From NCBI GenBank assembly GCA_033439685.1, contig JAUEDM010000003.1, positions 3,192,001-3,256,000 of the forward strand: a stretch of 64,000 nucleotides of DNA. Reading direction: 5' to 3'. The stretch is from Apodospora peruviana (taxonomy: Eukaryota; Ascomycota; Sordariomycetes; Sordariales; Lasiosphaeriaceae). Of the stretch, positions 1 through 11,558 are shown one piece after another. Under the pieces are notes generated by a model. That model was not told where the DNA came from. It saw nothing but the letters and a program-made list of their open reading frames with translations, and did not search any database. The translations under genes were made by a program, and so were the position numbers. Numbering within the stretch: position 1 is the first letter of the stretch; each line of letters begins with the position of its first letter.

Positions 1-980
1 CTGTTCGGCGGCGAAATTGGGATGCCTGCTATACGCCCAGAGTCCGGACGAGACGAAGCCTTGCTGGACCTCAGCCTGCGTGTAGCCAGGGGCTACCTTA
101 CCCGACTCTTGGAATTGTTTCTTTGCTGCGTGGAAATCTAAACCGTGGAGGGCAGCCGTGTTAGTCTTTGCAACGTAAAGGAAAGGAAGAAGAGGTAAGC
201 TGTACCCCATTGCTTCTGGTCTGCAAACCATTCGGTGAGGATGAGGCCAAGCTCCACGGCAACATATGCCAAGTCAGCAGCCGTCAGCTCCGACTCGAAT
301 TCCGTTGAAAGCAAGAGGGAGTAGGCCGGGGCTGCCAGAAGGAATAGCAAGATGCTCTGGATGAATGAGATGAAGGTCCAGTTGAAGACGTGAAACACAA
401 ACTTGGGTACACGTTGGCGGATGAGCTCCCTATGACAGACATTAGCACATTGGTCTTTTCCACCAAAAACAGTCCAGCCCCAAAAACCCATACCATCTGT
501 AGTCCTCGGAGCCAACATTGTAACCGCCTTTTCTCCAGTAGTTGAAAGTCAAACGAGTCTGAAGAGAGATTAATCAGTATCTCCGTTGGTAGCTGATAAG
601 GTTTAAGGTACCTAACTCACACTCCACACGCTACTGAATAACAGAGCGGCATCGACGCGCTGGCTCGGTACACCAGCTAGACGGGCCCATGCGGTAAAAT
701 GGCCGATATAAAGGGTGGGCAGCAGACTCCAGCAGCGATCAACCTGCGAATAGTTGCGGTTGACTTCGGCGATCACAAGGAACACAGCGCCAAGGAACAC
801 TGATATGGCAAACCCGCTTACCAGCGGATTGGTTTCAACATAGAGCTTCAGCAGGCTCTCACGATTGGCAATGGCATGAACAAGCTTCTCCGGCAGTGCG
901 TAGAGTTGAGGAAGAAATGGTTCGACCGTCTTGGACCAGTCGGCGCAGTCTTCCAGTGCGTGCAGAGTCGGAAGAGCCAT
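1..980 (-). CDS. DUF1295 family integral membrane protein (3' end beyond window)
   Basis: Four exons on the minus strand: 980-621, 558-494, 429-206 and 137-1, the last running off the window. All introns are GT..AG and keep the frame. The start is the first ATG in frame (MALPTLHALEDC). The protein has several hydrophobic segments, the fingerprint NYSQVDRCWSLLP, then LTFNYWRKGGYN and, in exon 4, SGLWAYSRHPNFAAEQ. These are hallmarks of the DUF1295 / steroid 5-alpha-reductase-like family, which belongs with ER reductases and isoprenylcysteine methyltransferases. The substrate is unknown; some relatives are annotated as 3-oxo-steroid dehydrogenases, but nothing here proves that. It diverges from topoisomerase III across about 770 bp. 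The C-terminus is missing only because the window starts inside the gene. Confidence 0.88.
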
Positions 981-1750
981 GCTGCGCAAGACGGTGTTTG
1001 TCTGTCTGATTGTTGTGATTGAAGGCCTGAAGTTGAGATTGAATTTGAGCTCTCAAGATGAGATCAAAAACTCAAATGGAGATGTCAATGTCATGTAAAG
1101 AGCACCTGTAGACGGGTTTAGATGATCCCCAATGTGCGCGTCATAATCCGAACGCGGAAGGCATTTATTTGGAACACGAATGTCTGCAGAAGTTCAGATC
1201 GCTTTAACCGACCGATGGTTCCGCGATCGCCTTGTTATTGAGCTAGCTTCAGTCCAGTGGCGGAACAGCACTGTAATAACCCCTAACCCGTACACTTACG
1301 CGCCGCCGCGGCCTGATTGGAACGCGGTCGCACTGAGAGGTGGCACGCCACGAGTTATGCACCGGCAGCACCGCTAGGTAAATAGGTATGCATGAACTGG
1401 AGTGGACAAGATTTGGGCGTGCAAAAGGCGACCGGAACATCAACAAACATCAACAATACCAATTTCGGACGACATTTCGAAATTCACGACGGCAATGCTT
1501 AGAAACATCGGCTCGTGGCCTTGAACTGCTCACAACGTATCGATATGACTAGCTAAAAGAGAAACTTTCATTAAATCTTCACCGCCCGATCACCTCGAAC
1601 AAACCGAAAAGGAAAGGGCTCCTGTTCACGATATGAATTACTACGACGGACTGAGATTTCATTTCCTTTTTATCAACTTATCCTGTAGCCACAACACGTC
1701 TCAATCGCGTCAATCCCATAATATCATCCGCTCCACTCCGTGAGCTCGAC
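981..1750. other. Divergent intergenic region (DUF1295 gene / TOP3)
   Basis: No supported gene. The region lies between two divergent start codons and so should contain both promoters. A T-rich stretch with TTTTTATC near 1660-1676 lies about 80 bp upstream of the TOP3 ATG. Short ORFs on both strands have no recognisable protein character. Confidence 0.6.
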
Positions 1751-4015
1751 ATGACGCGCGTTCTCTGCGTGGCCGAAAAACCGTCAATCGCAAAGGCAGT
1801 TGCCGGTCACCTTTCCGGTGGCAGCTATCAAGTTGTGTGTTTCCCACTCGTAGGCAATGCCATGTTATTTTGAGGACTAACACAACCTGTAGCGCAATAC
1901 GGGGGATACTTATGTAAAGAACTATGTCTTCGACTTCAACTTTGGTCCCCCCTGGGGCCCATCCTCCGTGACCATGACTTCAGTCAGGGGCCACTTGACG
2001 GCCCTGGAATTCCCTGCAGTGTATAAAAGATGGGAACACCCTCCGCCCGAAAGACTTTTTGATGCACCCGTGCAAACTGTCGTTACCGATGTAAGCTGCC
2101 CTTGTTCGCCGGATCGACTTTTATGTCACAGAATACTGATGCCGCTGAACCGAGGGTAGGACTGCAAAAACATCGCCAAGAACATCGAAGAGCAAGCCAG
2201 ATACTCAGATGCCTTGTTTATTTGGACGGATTGTGATCGCGAAGGCGAGCATATTGGCGGCGAAGTTCGAGATGCCGCGAGGAAGGGCAAGAGAGGGATC
2301 CAGATCAAACGGGCGAGGTTCAGCAACATTGAGCGAGCGTTAGTCAAGCAATCCCCCAAACTGGGTGTCCAGGGAAGGCCTACTCATAACACTGAACCGC
2401 AGGCACATCATATATGCTGCCCAGCACCCCATTTCTCTGGATGAGCGACAAGTCGAAGCTGTCTCTGCAAGAATCGAACTCGACCTCAGAATCGGCTTGG
2501 CATTCACCCGCTTTCTGACCCTGAGTCTACGGGCCCTTGGGGGCGTCATGTCTGATCTCCTCCTAAGTTACGGTATGCCACGTTGATGATCGCTAACAAG
2601 ATTCATGATCATCTCTAACTCTCACAGGATCCTGCCAATTTCCAACGCTCGGCTTCGTCGTAGACCGGTACTTTCGCGTCAGGAACTTCGTGCCCGAGAC
2701 CTTTTGGGCCATAAAAGTGATGCACGAAAGAGACGACATCAAGGTCAACTTCAACTGGTCGAGACATCGTCTCTTTGACCGCATGTCGGTCATCATTCTC
2801 TACGAGCGCTGCCTCTCGGCACGCACCGCAAAGGTCACCAACGTCCAGGAGAAGCCTACCAAAAAATGGAAGCCCCTGCCGCTCACGACGGTCGAGCTAC
2901 AAAAGATGGCCACCCGTTTCCTCGGCCTCACCGGCAAGGACACCATGGACGTGGCGGAGAACCTCTACAACAAGGGCTTCATAAGCTACCCGCGAACCGA
3001 AACCGACCGCTTCGATAAGGCCATGAACCTCCGCGAGCTGGTCGCCAAGCAGAGCCAGGACAGCCTCTGGGGTCAGTTCGCGCAGAACCTGGTCAACGGC
3101 GCCTTCCAACAGCCTCGTCAGGGCCGACACGATGATAAGGCGCATCCTCCGATTCACCCAGTCACTTATGCCGCGCACACCGTCCTCGACGACCGGGAAA
3201 AGAAGGTCTACGAGTTTGTCGTGCGCCGTTTTTTGGCGTGCTGCTCCGATGACGCCAAGGGCGTCGCCACCGACGTGGAAATTACCTATGGCGAAGAAGT
3301 CTTCACGGCGCACGGCATCATCGTGCTGGAGAGGAACTACCTAGACGTGTACCCGTACGAGAAGTGGACCGGTACGGCGGAGCTGCCCAAGTTTACCGTC
3401 GGCGAGGGTTTCGAGCCCACCGAGGCACTGATCACAGAGGGTAAGACGACGCCCCCGGCATATCTTACCGAGGCTGACCTCATCGCGCTGATGGACGCCA
3501 ACGGGATCGGGACGGACGCGACCATGGCGGAGCATATCGACAAGATCCAGAAGCGGGAGTACGCCAGGACGATCAGCCGCGCTGGCGGCGGCGGCCGTGC
3601 TTCTGGTGGTGGTGATGATGACGACAACGAGAATGACGATGCGCCTGCCGCGCGTGGAGGACGAGGACGCGGGAGAGGTGGTCGTGCCGGACAAGGCGGA
3701 AGAGGCGGCGCAAGAGGAGGACGCGGTGGTGGTGGTGGGGGAGGAGTCAAGGAGTTTGTGCCCACCAGTCTCGGCGTCGCGCTCATCGAGGGCTTCGATA
3801 GGATGCACTTCGAGACCAGTCTGGGGAAGCCGTTTCTTCGCAAGGAGATGGAGCTCGAGATGAAGGCTATCTGCGAGGGTAGGACGTCGAAGCAGGTTGT
3901 CCTGCACGAGAGCGTGAGCAAGTATCGGCACGTCTACGACCAGTCGAGGGAGGAGCTGAATGTTCTCAAGCAGGCGTGCAGACAATACGTCTTTGGGAAC
4001 GCACAGGCAGCTTAG
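1751..4015 (+). CDS. top3: DNA topoisomerase III (type IA)
   Basis: Five exons: 1751-1834, 1893-2090, 2160-2338, 2403-2572 and 2628-4015, giving 672 aa. The N-terminus VLCVAEKPSIAKAVA opens the Toprim domain. Its acidic motif WTDCDREGEH has Asp118 and Asp120. The catalytic tyrosine is in ISYPRTETD, about Tyr331. Type IA enzymes cut one strand through a 5'-phosphotyrosine link; eukaryotic Top3 works with a RecQ helicase and Rmi1 to dissolve recombination intermediates. Residues about 528-584 are an acidic then RGG/glycine-rich insertion just before FVPTSLGVALIEGFDR. The protein ends soon after the core domain, with no C-terminal zinc fingers. The intron 1 donor is the least certain junction; GTGTGT at 1835 was chosen, and a donor one codon earlier would also keep the frame. 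Confidence 0.95.
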
Positions 4016-7000
4016 AGGAATGGGCATATGCTCCACACAGGGGCTTTTGTGTTTAGATATATATAGGGGTAATCCACCATAGTAAATAGATACGCCTCTC
4101 CAAGTATGCATCACCTTTCTACCGCCACCGGCAGGCAACTGCCCGACGAGGTTTGGATAGGTAGTCCTCATCAGATGCTAGCTAGGCAGTAAGGCCTCTA
4201 CCTGATCTAGATACGGTAGTTGATTAGAATGGGCCCCTTATCTGATTCCCCATGAAACGTACCTTACATAGGTATCTGCTGTTCTGTCAAAGATACCTTA
4301 GTGTATCTAGCAAGAGGATAATAGGACCCTGGAAGCATCTTTGCGAAGTGTGGATGGATGGATGAAGGAAGCATTCGGCGGACCTCGGCAGATATCATTA
4401 CACCAAGGGGAAGCTGCATCGACGCCTAATGACCTATGAATGGTCGTTCGTGCTGGTGGTGTTGATGTAGGAAGGGACCCCGCATTCCCATCTTGAGCAG
4501 TACAAAAGCACTCACTCTCAATTGAGCACCAGTATGGGTGATGTGGGCTCATGTGGAAAATTCCACCGAGGTTGAGATATTTGAATTCAATTTCGACATT
4601 TGATGATGTCTCTTGGACTCTTCGAGGAGTGGGCTCGGGGACACCAGCCCCTCCCTCTTGGGAGGCTCTCGCGAGAACGAACGCGGGGTCCGCGGCGGAC
4701 TTTGCCAAGTTCATTGTTAGTTTGACCCAACCGAATCTGGGGTCTCTCGGGATGGATGCATCGCCAATGGGGAAAAACGTGGGGGAATCGGACTGGATAG
4801 TGGACGATGAGGGAGGGTGTGTGAGTTGTGCCACGGCCATTCAGAAAGTGTAGATCTCTGCAGCCCATCCGGGCCTGGCCTTTCTAGGAATCCAGTTCAC
4901 ATCTACAGTCTATCCAGGCTACTACTACCTTAGGTAGCTGACTTCAACCCGTGATGATCTGTAATTGAAAAGACAAGAGAGAAGAGAGATATCCACCACA
5001 GGTTCAATACGAAGACACGTGCTGGGGATCGACAATGAGAGTTGAGAGTCCGAGACACCAATCGGAGAAGCGTCCCTGTCCAACGTGATATTCTCTTGTA
5101 AGCGCAGAGGAGACAGAAGTGTACCCTTTAAGTCGGATAACCCTTTCCATTCATCCGTTGCATGCATGTGTGCGGGACTTCGCGGGATAAGTCGGGGCCT
5201 GTCCGAATATAAAGGTATACTACCGTATCCTCTGTCCGGACCTTGGTGATCATCCTCGCTAGCAGGCAGTGTAAGGTACGGATATCGTTTTCAATGCAGG
5301 CACTTGCCGTTGATCGTAGAGGGTGCGGGTTGGAGATTAATTTGGGTACCTTCACGGATGCTGTACTGTAAATCTGGAATTGCCTAGGCGTTCCTTCGCC
5401 CTGGAGTTTCCTTGTCGTCCGTTGATTTGGAGCTACGCAGTTTTGGCGGGGTGGGTGAGGTGAGGCATGACTCGAGAGAGCAACACGGCATCCATTGGGG
5501 TAAGCTCTCCCCGGACTTTCCAGCTTCTTCAACCTCGAACCTCCATGTTGGGTGGATGTATCCGTACCTTACTCATACAGAAGAGCTGTGATAAGAGCTG
5601 CGTTGAAGATGTTGCCGCTGTGGCTGCGGCTGCCAATAGCGCAATCTTTGGGTCCTGAGAAAATGATAGACACGGCAGTCAATCACTGACAGGCAAGCTT
5701 ATCTAATGCAAAGGCAAGACCGGATGTCACCAAGATACGTAGGGACATTAGAGGTTGCCCTGTTGGCCGGAGGAAGGGGGCTGGCTGGACAGACAGGAGC
5801 GGCGCTGCATCAACCCAGCCACAATCAAGCATTTTGGCAACTCAAAAGGAATCTAGGGAATGTCAGAGACAAGATTAGAAAGCGCTGCCGCATCGCCACA
5901 CCCTCCCCGTGCCAGCATCCCAGGATCCAATCCAACAAGAATTCCAGAGTCCCGTGCCTGCCAACAATCGTCATCATTCTGACTCGCGCTGTCTGTACCT
6001 ACTGTGTGCAGGAACAGAGCTTGAAGAATCAAGTAATTTTTGGTTTGGTTTGTGTTGCGGATATCGTGAAACCCTCTCTGCTTGCCCTAACAAGGTGTTG
6101 ATGGTTTATTTTGCGTGAATTCTTCTCTTGTCGTGGGTTATCAAATTCGGGTCCACCCGATTCATTAGTGTTTGTGGGGAGAATCGATCTACAATCCCTA
6201 GTGTGTGCGGGTGTTATCAATCGTTGCGGAGACTCCATCCCCGTATCTGCGGGAATCTGTGGACATGAACCAGACAGAACAAAGACGAATGCGCTCATCG
6301 ACACGGCAAACAAAGGGGAAACGGCCAGCTTTCAAACGTGATGCGAAAAAAAAACAAAAAAGGATGAAATTAGACTGGCTTTGTCCCAAACCAGTCAACG
6401 CCGTCTGCAATTTCGGTCTTGTAGCCAGTTTTAAAAAACCTGGGTTGGCACGGTGCAAGGTGACGCACCATTCAGGTTCCCAGGCCAGACCAACGTGAGC
6501 TGTGTGGAAAGCGTGGTTTTGCTGGGTTTCTAGGTTCACCCCTTGGGACATGGGCCAAGTCGCGCTTGGCCGCTTTGGTGTGTGTGCATCAAGCCACAGA
6601 AGTTAGGAGAGTGAGGCCAACCCGGGGCTTTCACTTTGGGCACACGCGCACTGTGAGTCGTAACAGCCGTCAGCAGGGCGAGAGAGACCAGGAAGTCGCA
6701 CACACACACCCACACACACCCACACACACACACTCCAACTCAGCGCTCTCACTGGACTGGAACGACACCAGGCCAGGGCACGGCTGGATGTCGCGCACGC
6801 CCGACCTTATTAGCGATGTAAGTCCTGGCTGGCTATTCCTCCCTCTCTCCTCTCTTGCTCCCCCAAAGCAACAACAAATACCAAATTCTAACCCATCGAT
6901 TCTAGCATCGAGAGTCATCTCTGTCACAGAAGATCATCGCAACAGCTCTGCCATTTGCTTATCAGACCTTTTGACCCGTCAAAGCCCCTTTGCTCGGACA

Positions 7001-7216
7001 AAAGTATCTTGAACGTTGCACATTGCCTCGGACACCATCGTAAGTGACTCAGCGGACCCTTGTCTGCGCACACTCAAAGACTCTCATCGACACCAAAGTC
7101 CAACCTATCTACACCACACGTCGCATCGTGTCTGCCGCGACCCGTATCCCGCTAACTTGGCGTCGCGCACCCTCTCAGACACGTCTCGAAGCATATCAAC
7201 ACCCAAAACTGTCAAT
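4016..7216. other. 3.2-kb intergenic region between TOP3 and STB3
   Basis: No gene could be supported; ORFs here are short and look non-coding. It should hold the TOP3 3' UTR, then the STB3 promoter and leader. Visible items are a CA-rich microsatellite at 6699-6731, an A-rich run near 6348-6362, an inverted pair of GCCAAG/CTTGGC hexamers at 6553-6570, and a pyrimidine-rich, ATG-poor stretch from about 6830 to 7216 that suits a 5' UTR. Confidence 0.55.
6699..6731. repeat. CA-rich microsatellite
   Basis: An almost pure CA tract, interrupted twice by an extra C, lies about 490 bp upstream of the STB3 start codon. It is a simple-sequence repeat and is probably length-polymorphic. Confidence 0.9.
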
Positions 7217-8335
7217 ATGGCAACCATGGCATCTGCTGTTCGCGATATCGCAACGACCTCCGGCCGAGACAACTTAACTGCTGTAGCGGCCCGGAGTGTC
7301 CCTGTGACAACTCATCCCGACCCTCTTCCGACTCCCCCCAACTCCATATCTCCCACCCTCCCGCCGCACGGGCTCAAGGCCCAGCTGCTGCAGCGGGCGA
7401 AGCTCAACCGCATCGACTCGGACCTGGATCTGCAGGACGGCCAGGACGACCACGATGACGACGCCGGCCATCCTCCCGCCGGCGCTCTCGGGTCGCCGCC
7501 CTACGACGCCGCCGGCGCCATCACCCCGGCTATGCTGGCCAAGTACCATCTGCCCGAGATCCTCCTCAACCACGGCCCGTTAGCAATCCGCCATATTATG
7601 GGCTACCTGACCACCTCGGTTCCAGGTTTTGCGGGAATCCCTCCTGCCAAGGCACGGAGGCTAGTCGTGGGCGCTTTGGAACGGCATCAGATTGGGCGCG
7701 AAGGCTGCGAAGGAGCTGGCCTGAATGGCGACGTGGAGTTCGACAAGGTGGGATGGGGCCAGTGGGATGCGAAGAGAAGGGGTGAGCCGGCGCGGCATCC
7801 AGTAGCGTCGGTGCGCACCGGATCGCCGGCAAGTTCTCCATACCCGACAAGCATCCCGATCTCCAAGGCCGCCGGGTGGAGCCCAGATCGCCGCCTGACA
7901 ACATCCAGGCTAAGAGCCGGCGACGGATCCTCCATAGCGGCCTTTTCCCACGACGATCGAGACATCACCATGTTGGAGAACGAAGCGGACAAGATGTCGA
8001 TGGACGGTTCGGCATCGGCGTCTTGCTCAGAAGCTCCGGACGACGACGTGGCCATGAACGACGATTCGGAAGACTTGACCGATGACGAGGACTGGGCGGT
8101 CGTTGGGGCGGCTGCGCTCCGCGCCTCGTCATATCAGGCCCAGTCAAACCGATACTTTTCTCCCCCCAATGTACATACTGCGTACGGCGGCGTGCGCTCC
8201 TTCTCCGGCACCGCTGGGATGGCGCGTGCGCCGCACTTCAACAACTTTAGTTTTGGTGCTTCGGCGTTGGGGGCTCCCCCTGATGCACAGGAGCGTGACG
8301 CCGTGGAGGCGCTTCTTCGACTTGGATCTGTGTAA
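7217..8335 (+). CDS. stb3: Stb3-like Sin3-binding transcriptional regulator
   Basis: Single exon, 372 aa. The reading frame is open upstream to about 7016 but has no ATG before 7217, where the context (TCAATATGG) is good, so this start is chosen. Residues about 102-156 (ITPAMLAKYHLPEILL, GPLAIRHI, ARRLVVGALER) match the conserved Stb3 / putative Sin3-binding domain. In yeast, Stb3 binds the ribosomal RNA processing element (RRPE) and represses ribosome-biogenesis genes through Sin3-Rpd3 when TORC1/Sch9 signalling is low. The rest is acidic and Ser/Pro-rich, with a GWGQWDAKRRGE motif shortly after the domain. Conservation of the yeast role in this fungus is an inference. The gene converges on the SET-domain gene. 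Confidence 0.85.
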   Translation: MATMASAVRDIATTSGRDNLTAVAARSVPVTTHPDPLPTPPNSISPTLPPHGLKAQLLQRAKLNRIDSDLDLQDGQDDHDDDAGHPPAGALGSPPYDAAGAITPAMLAKYHLPEILLNHGPLAIRHIMGYLTTSVPGFAGIPPAKARRLVVGALERHQIGREGCEGAGLNGDVEFDKVGWGQWDAKRRGEPARHPVASVRTGSPASSPYPTSIPISKAAGWSPDRRLTTSRLRAGDGSSIAAFSHDDRDITMLENEADKMSMDGSASASCSEAPDDDVAMNDDSEDLTDDEDWAVVGAAALRASSYQAQSNRYFSPPNVHTAYGGVRSFSGTAGMARAPHFNNFSFGASALGAPPDAQERDAVEALLRLGSV

Positions 8336-9878
8336 TACCACCACTCATGCATTGGGCTCGGCGTTTTCAACAAGGGGCAGGGCATCATCACATCTTTTCG
8401 ATCGGGCCGTCTTTGGGGCTTCGGCGGTTTTACTTTGGGTTTCTTGGTCGACTTGGGACTCGCTATTTTTTTCGGACGGGGTTCGGTTCGGTTTGGCTCA
8501 CTGGCTGCATGGCAAACAAACATTCCCACTCTGGAGCGCAGCGCAATAACGAGAGGCGGCGTCCTCTCTGCTTGCAAGTCTTACTTTGGACATTCACATC
8601 TTTTCTATTCACTAGCCTGAGGCGGGCGTCCTAGGGTCCTTATCCCGGCCGAACATATTCATCGGGGATATCTTAACGATTTCAGTAACTCGTCTATTAC
8701 AGCGACAAACGACAAACAACACCACCACTTCCCCAGCTCGACACTCCCCACTATTCCTCACATGGCTGCTGCCGGTTTCCTGATGCCCTTAAACAATCAG
8801 GTTCGGGACTTCGCATCTTCACGAGCTTTGTTCACACCACCCGACCCCGATTCCCCTGGGAGCCCAACGGATGCCCTTACGAACTACTTTAACTCTTCTT
8901 GCACATACATATCAACACCTCCACTTTCACACGAACACAACAATACCCATTTTTATAAGACCTTTTTAGTTTATGTCCGGACGCAGCTGCCGGACGCAGG
9001 ATATCTCGCCTTTATCATTCAACACATCACATTTGGAATGGGAGTCTGCGAAGCACTGGATGACGCAATCTTTGTCATTCTATTTTACGCTTTTTTTATT
9101 ACCGGGAGCTACCCGATTTTATTTATTGGGTTCGCCCAAACCACACAAAACAAAATTACAAGTTTAATATCAGAACGGAGAAGGGGAGGAAAGTTTTAAA
9201 ATAGTTGTTTGGTTGGCTGGAGGAAGTGGAGAAGGGAGGAAGAGTGGCTTATGGATCAATTCACGTTTTCTTTTTTAAACAACGAAACGGAATACATGGT
9301 GGCTTGGGAGCAGGTTCCTGGTTAGCTTACTGACTGCATGGGATATGGACTGCGGAAACGGGATATCGGGATGGGATATTCCGTGATTGATGGACGGATG
9401 GTATATCCAATGGGATGAATGAGGACGGACGGGCTTTGGTCACCTCGCCTCTTCCCGACTTTGATGGCTATGGTTTTTGACTGCCTTGGTTCATTTATCA
9501 CCATCACCATGATATCTAATCATAGCCTCCCCGTTACTTGCTATCGAGGGAAACCCACCAGGAGAAGAGAAAAGTGAATCAAATGAAGGGGGGGTTTTAG
9601 TTTCATAGTTGAGAATGAAAGCCCCTTGTTGTTTTGTTGGTGGACCATTTCTTGTCTTATCGTTGTCGGTTAGTTCTATTTGCAAGTGGTTGTGCGAGAT
9701 TATTATTCGTGCGTCGCGAGTGGACTTGCGAAGGTGGTTTCAAAAAGGGACGGTGTTGGCTGAGGCTCAGTCAGGCCTCTCGCGGCGCTGCCTTCATTCA
9801 CACACAATGGCGGGTTAAGACGCCGGCAAGGCCTCAAGCTGTCGATCGTTTTCCCTCGGGCACAGCTAGGAATTCGGC

Positions 9879-9958
9879 GGTAGTATGTTGAACTTGGAAA
9901 AGCAAACAGCAAACTGGGATTGGGGGCAAAAAGACGACGCGAGGTATAGTACTTGTCA
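9879..9958. repeat. Diverged direct repeat, copy 1
   Basis: About 80 bp that resembles 10041-10122 in the same orientation. Shared blocks include a TTGG(A/C)AAAGCAAA core and an exact GACGCGAGG near the end. It is not related to any recognised mobile element. Confidence 0.6.
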
Positions 9959-10040
9959 GTTGGCATTAGCAAGAACTTTTGCTTTACTTCGTGATTTTGC
10001 TTTCACCCCTTATGAGGGAGTAGACAGGCTGATTGATTGG

Positions 10041-10122
10041 GTTGGTAAGTTGGAATTGGCAAAGCAAAGAGCAGACAGATTGACTGGAGGGAGAACGACG
10101 CGAGGCTTCAGTATCACTCATC
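10041..10122. repeat. Diverged direct repeat, copy 2
   Basis: The second copy of the imperfect duplication starting at 9879, separated by about 80 bp of unrelated sequence. Small indels and substitutions suggest an old duplication in non-coding DNA. Confidence 0.6.
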
Positions 10123-11558
10123 AACGTCACTAATGAGGGCTTGCTTGGTTATTTGTTTACACTCCTCGGGAGGATTGAAAGGCAGCCTGAGACTGGTTAG
10201 ATCGGTTGACCCCCTATCCATCCTGTTGTTGATGATGGAGCGTCAGAGCAAGCAGGCAAGCACAACGCTGCCGCTATCACAGAGGAAATGTTGTTTTGTC
10301 GGGTTGGTTATCACACTGTCTACAGATGGATGTATACTCACTGAAGTTGACCTTTTTAGTAGTCGCTATATAGGCAGTAGGTAAGGCTACAAGCTTATCG
10401 CAAATCACAAGGCACACACAGATCATCTACCTACCTGTCTATCCAGTGTCCCATCGATAGTCCACTCTTGGTTCAATATCTGTCTGCAACGCACCTAGTC
10501 TGACATACGGACAACCTGCTCCGGGACAGAGAATCGTTACTACTACTAACATAACGAGTCTTTTCCGGTATCTCACAACTACCGCAGTGCATCAAATAGG
10601 AGCGTACCATATTGTAAACAGTACCAGCAACCAGATACGACTACACCCATGGAACTCGGGATCATATCCGCTCCCCCCTGGCATAGGTCGGTCGGTAACG
10701 ACCATCGTATCCTTCGTTTGGTATATCTATTCTTCTGTTCTCCTCCTCTTCCGTCTTAATTACCTTTGAAGGACATAACAATTAAGTCTTAGTCTTGACC
10801 ATTTCGAACGCTCAATCGCTAACACAAGGAGCAAAGCTACCTAGGCAGGCACCTGTAAGATACAGTACATGCAATCGTATACCTACCTACCTACTGCTAA
10901 TCAACTCATATAGAAGCTAGGATATTCATTCGAACTATTATAGACAAGGACATTTATCACCGTCGCTAAACCTCTGCTAGGCTTCCTCCGTAGTGTGATT
11001 ACTTTTCAAAGCCTTCTCTGGACCAGAAAACATTGTTATATCTGACACACTTTATCTGATATTCCTTCTACATGGACGCATAGGCCGGAGACTTGGAACA
11101 ACCTCATACAGTAAAGCTGGCATACTACCAGCGGGATCGAAATATGGGTATACATGAAGAAATATCAGTCAGATTATCTATCAGACCTCAAGGTATTTCT
11201 TATCCAGACCAGGACTTGCCACCTAGTTAACTACAGTAAAACTTCAAGTACCGGTAGAGGCGTACAATTGTCACGCCAACTACAGTTCTCGAGATCTCGT
11301 CCACGAAGACCAGTCCACATCATACTGCGCATCTAGACGGACAGGAGCCGGCTTCATCTTCATCAAGGAGCAGACAGATAATAGTTTCAGTATTCTCATC
11401 TCTAAACAATCTCTTCTCCATATCATCAACCCTACCAAATATGCATATCGGATATCCAAATTCGTATGAGGGGAGTACATAATCAGAGGGGTTGCATCGT
11501 GTGTTTTCCAGGAAATGTTGGTTTCCAACTTCGTGTTTTTGTGCATGTTCTTTGTTGT

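Larger units (their letters stand above)
8336..11558. other. 3.2-kb convergent intergenic region
   Basis: It lies between the 3' ends of the STB3 and SET genes, so no promoter is needed here. A 145-codon ORF at 8762-9199 does not look like a conserved protein and may be STB3 3' UTR. The only internal structure seen is a diverged direct duplication at 9879-9958 and 10041-10122. The part from about 10400 to 11450 is AT-richer with scattered CTACC runs. An unannotated non-coding RNA is possible but not shown. Confidence 0.5.

Noticed and set aside
138..518. Continuous minus-strand ORF across introns of the DUF1295 gene
   Set aside because: Intron read-through; splicing at 493/430 and 205/138 restores the family motifs, while the read-through ends do not match.
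3341..4171. 276-codon minus-strand ORF
   Set aside because: Antisense to the RGG-rich part of topoisomerase III; low-complexity shadow.
8762..9199. 145-codon plus-strand ORF downstream of STB3
   Set aside because: No motif or family resemblance; Ile/Phe-rich end looks like translated AT-rich 3' UTR.
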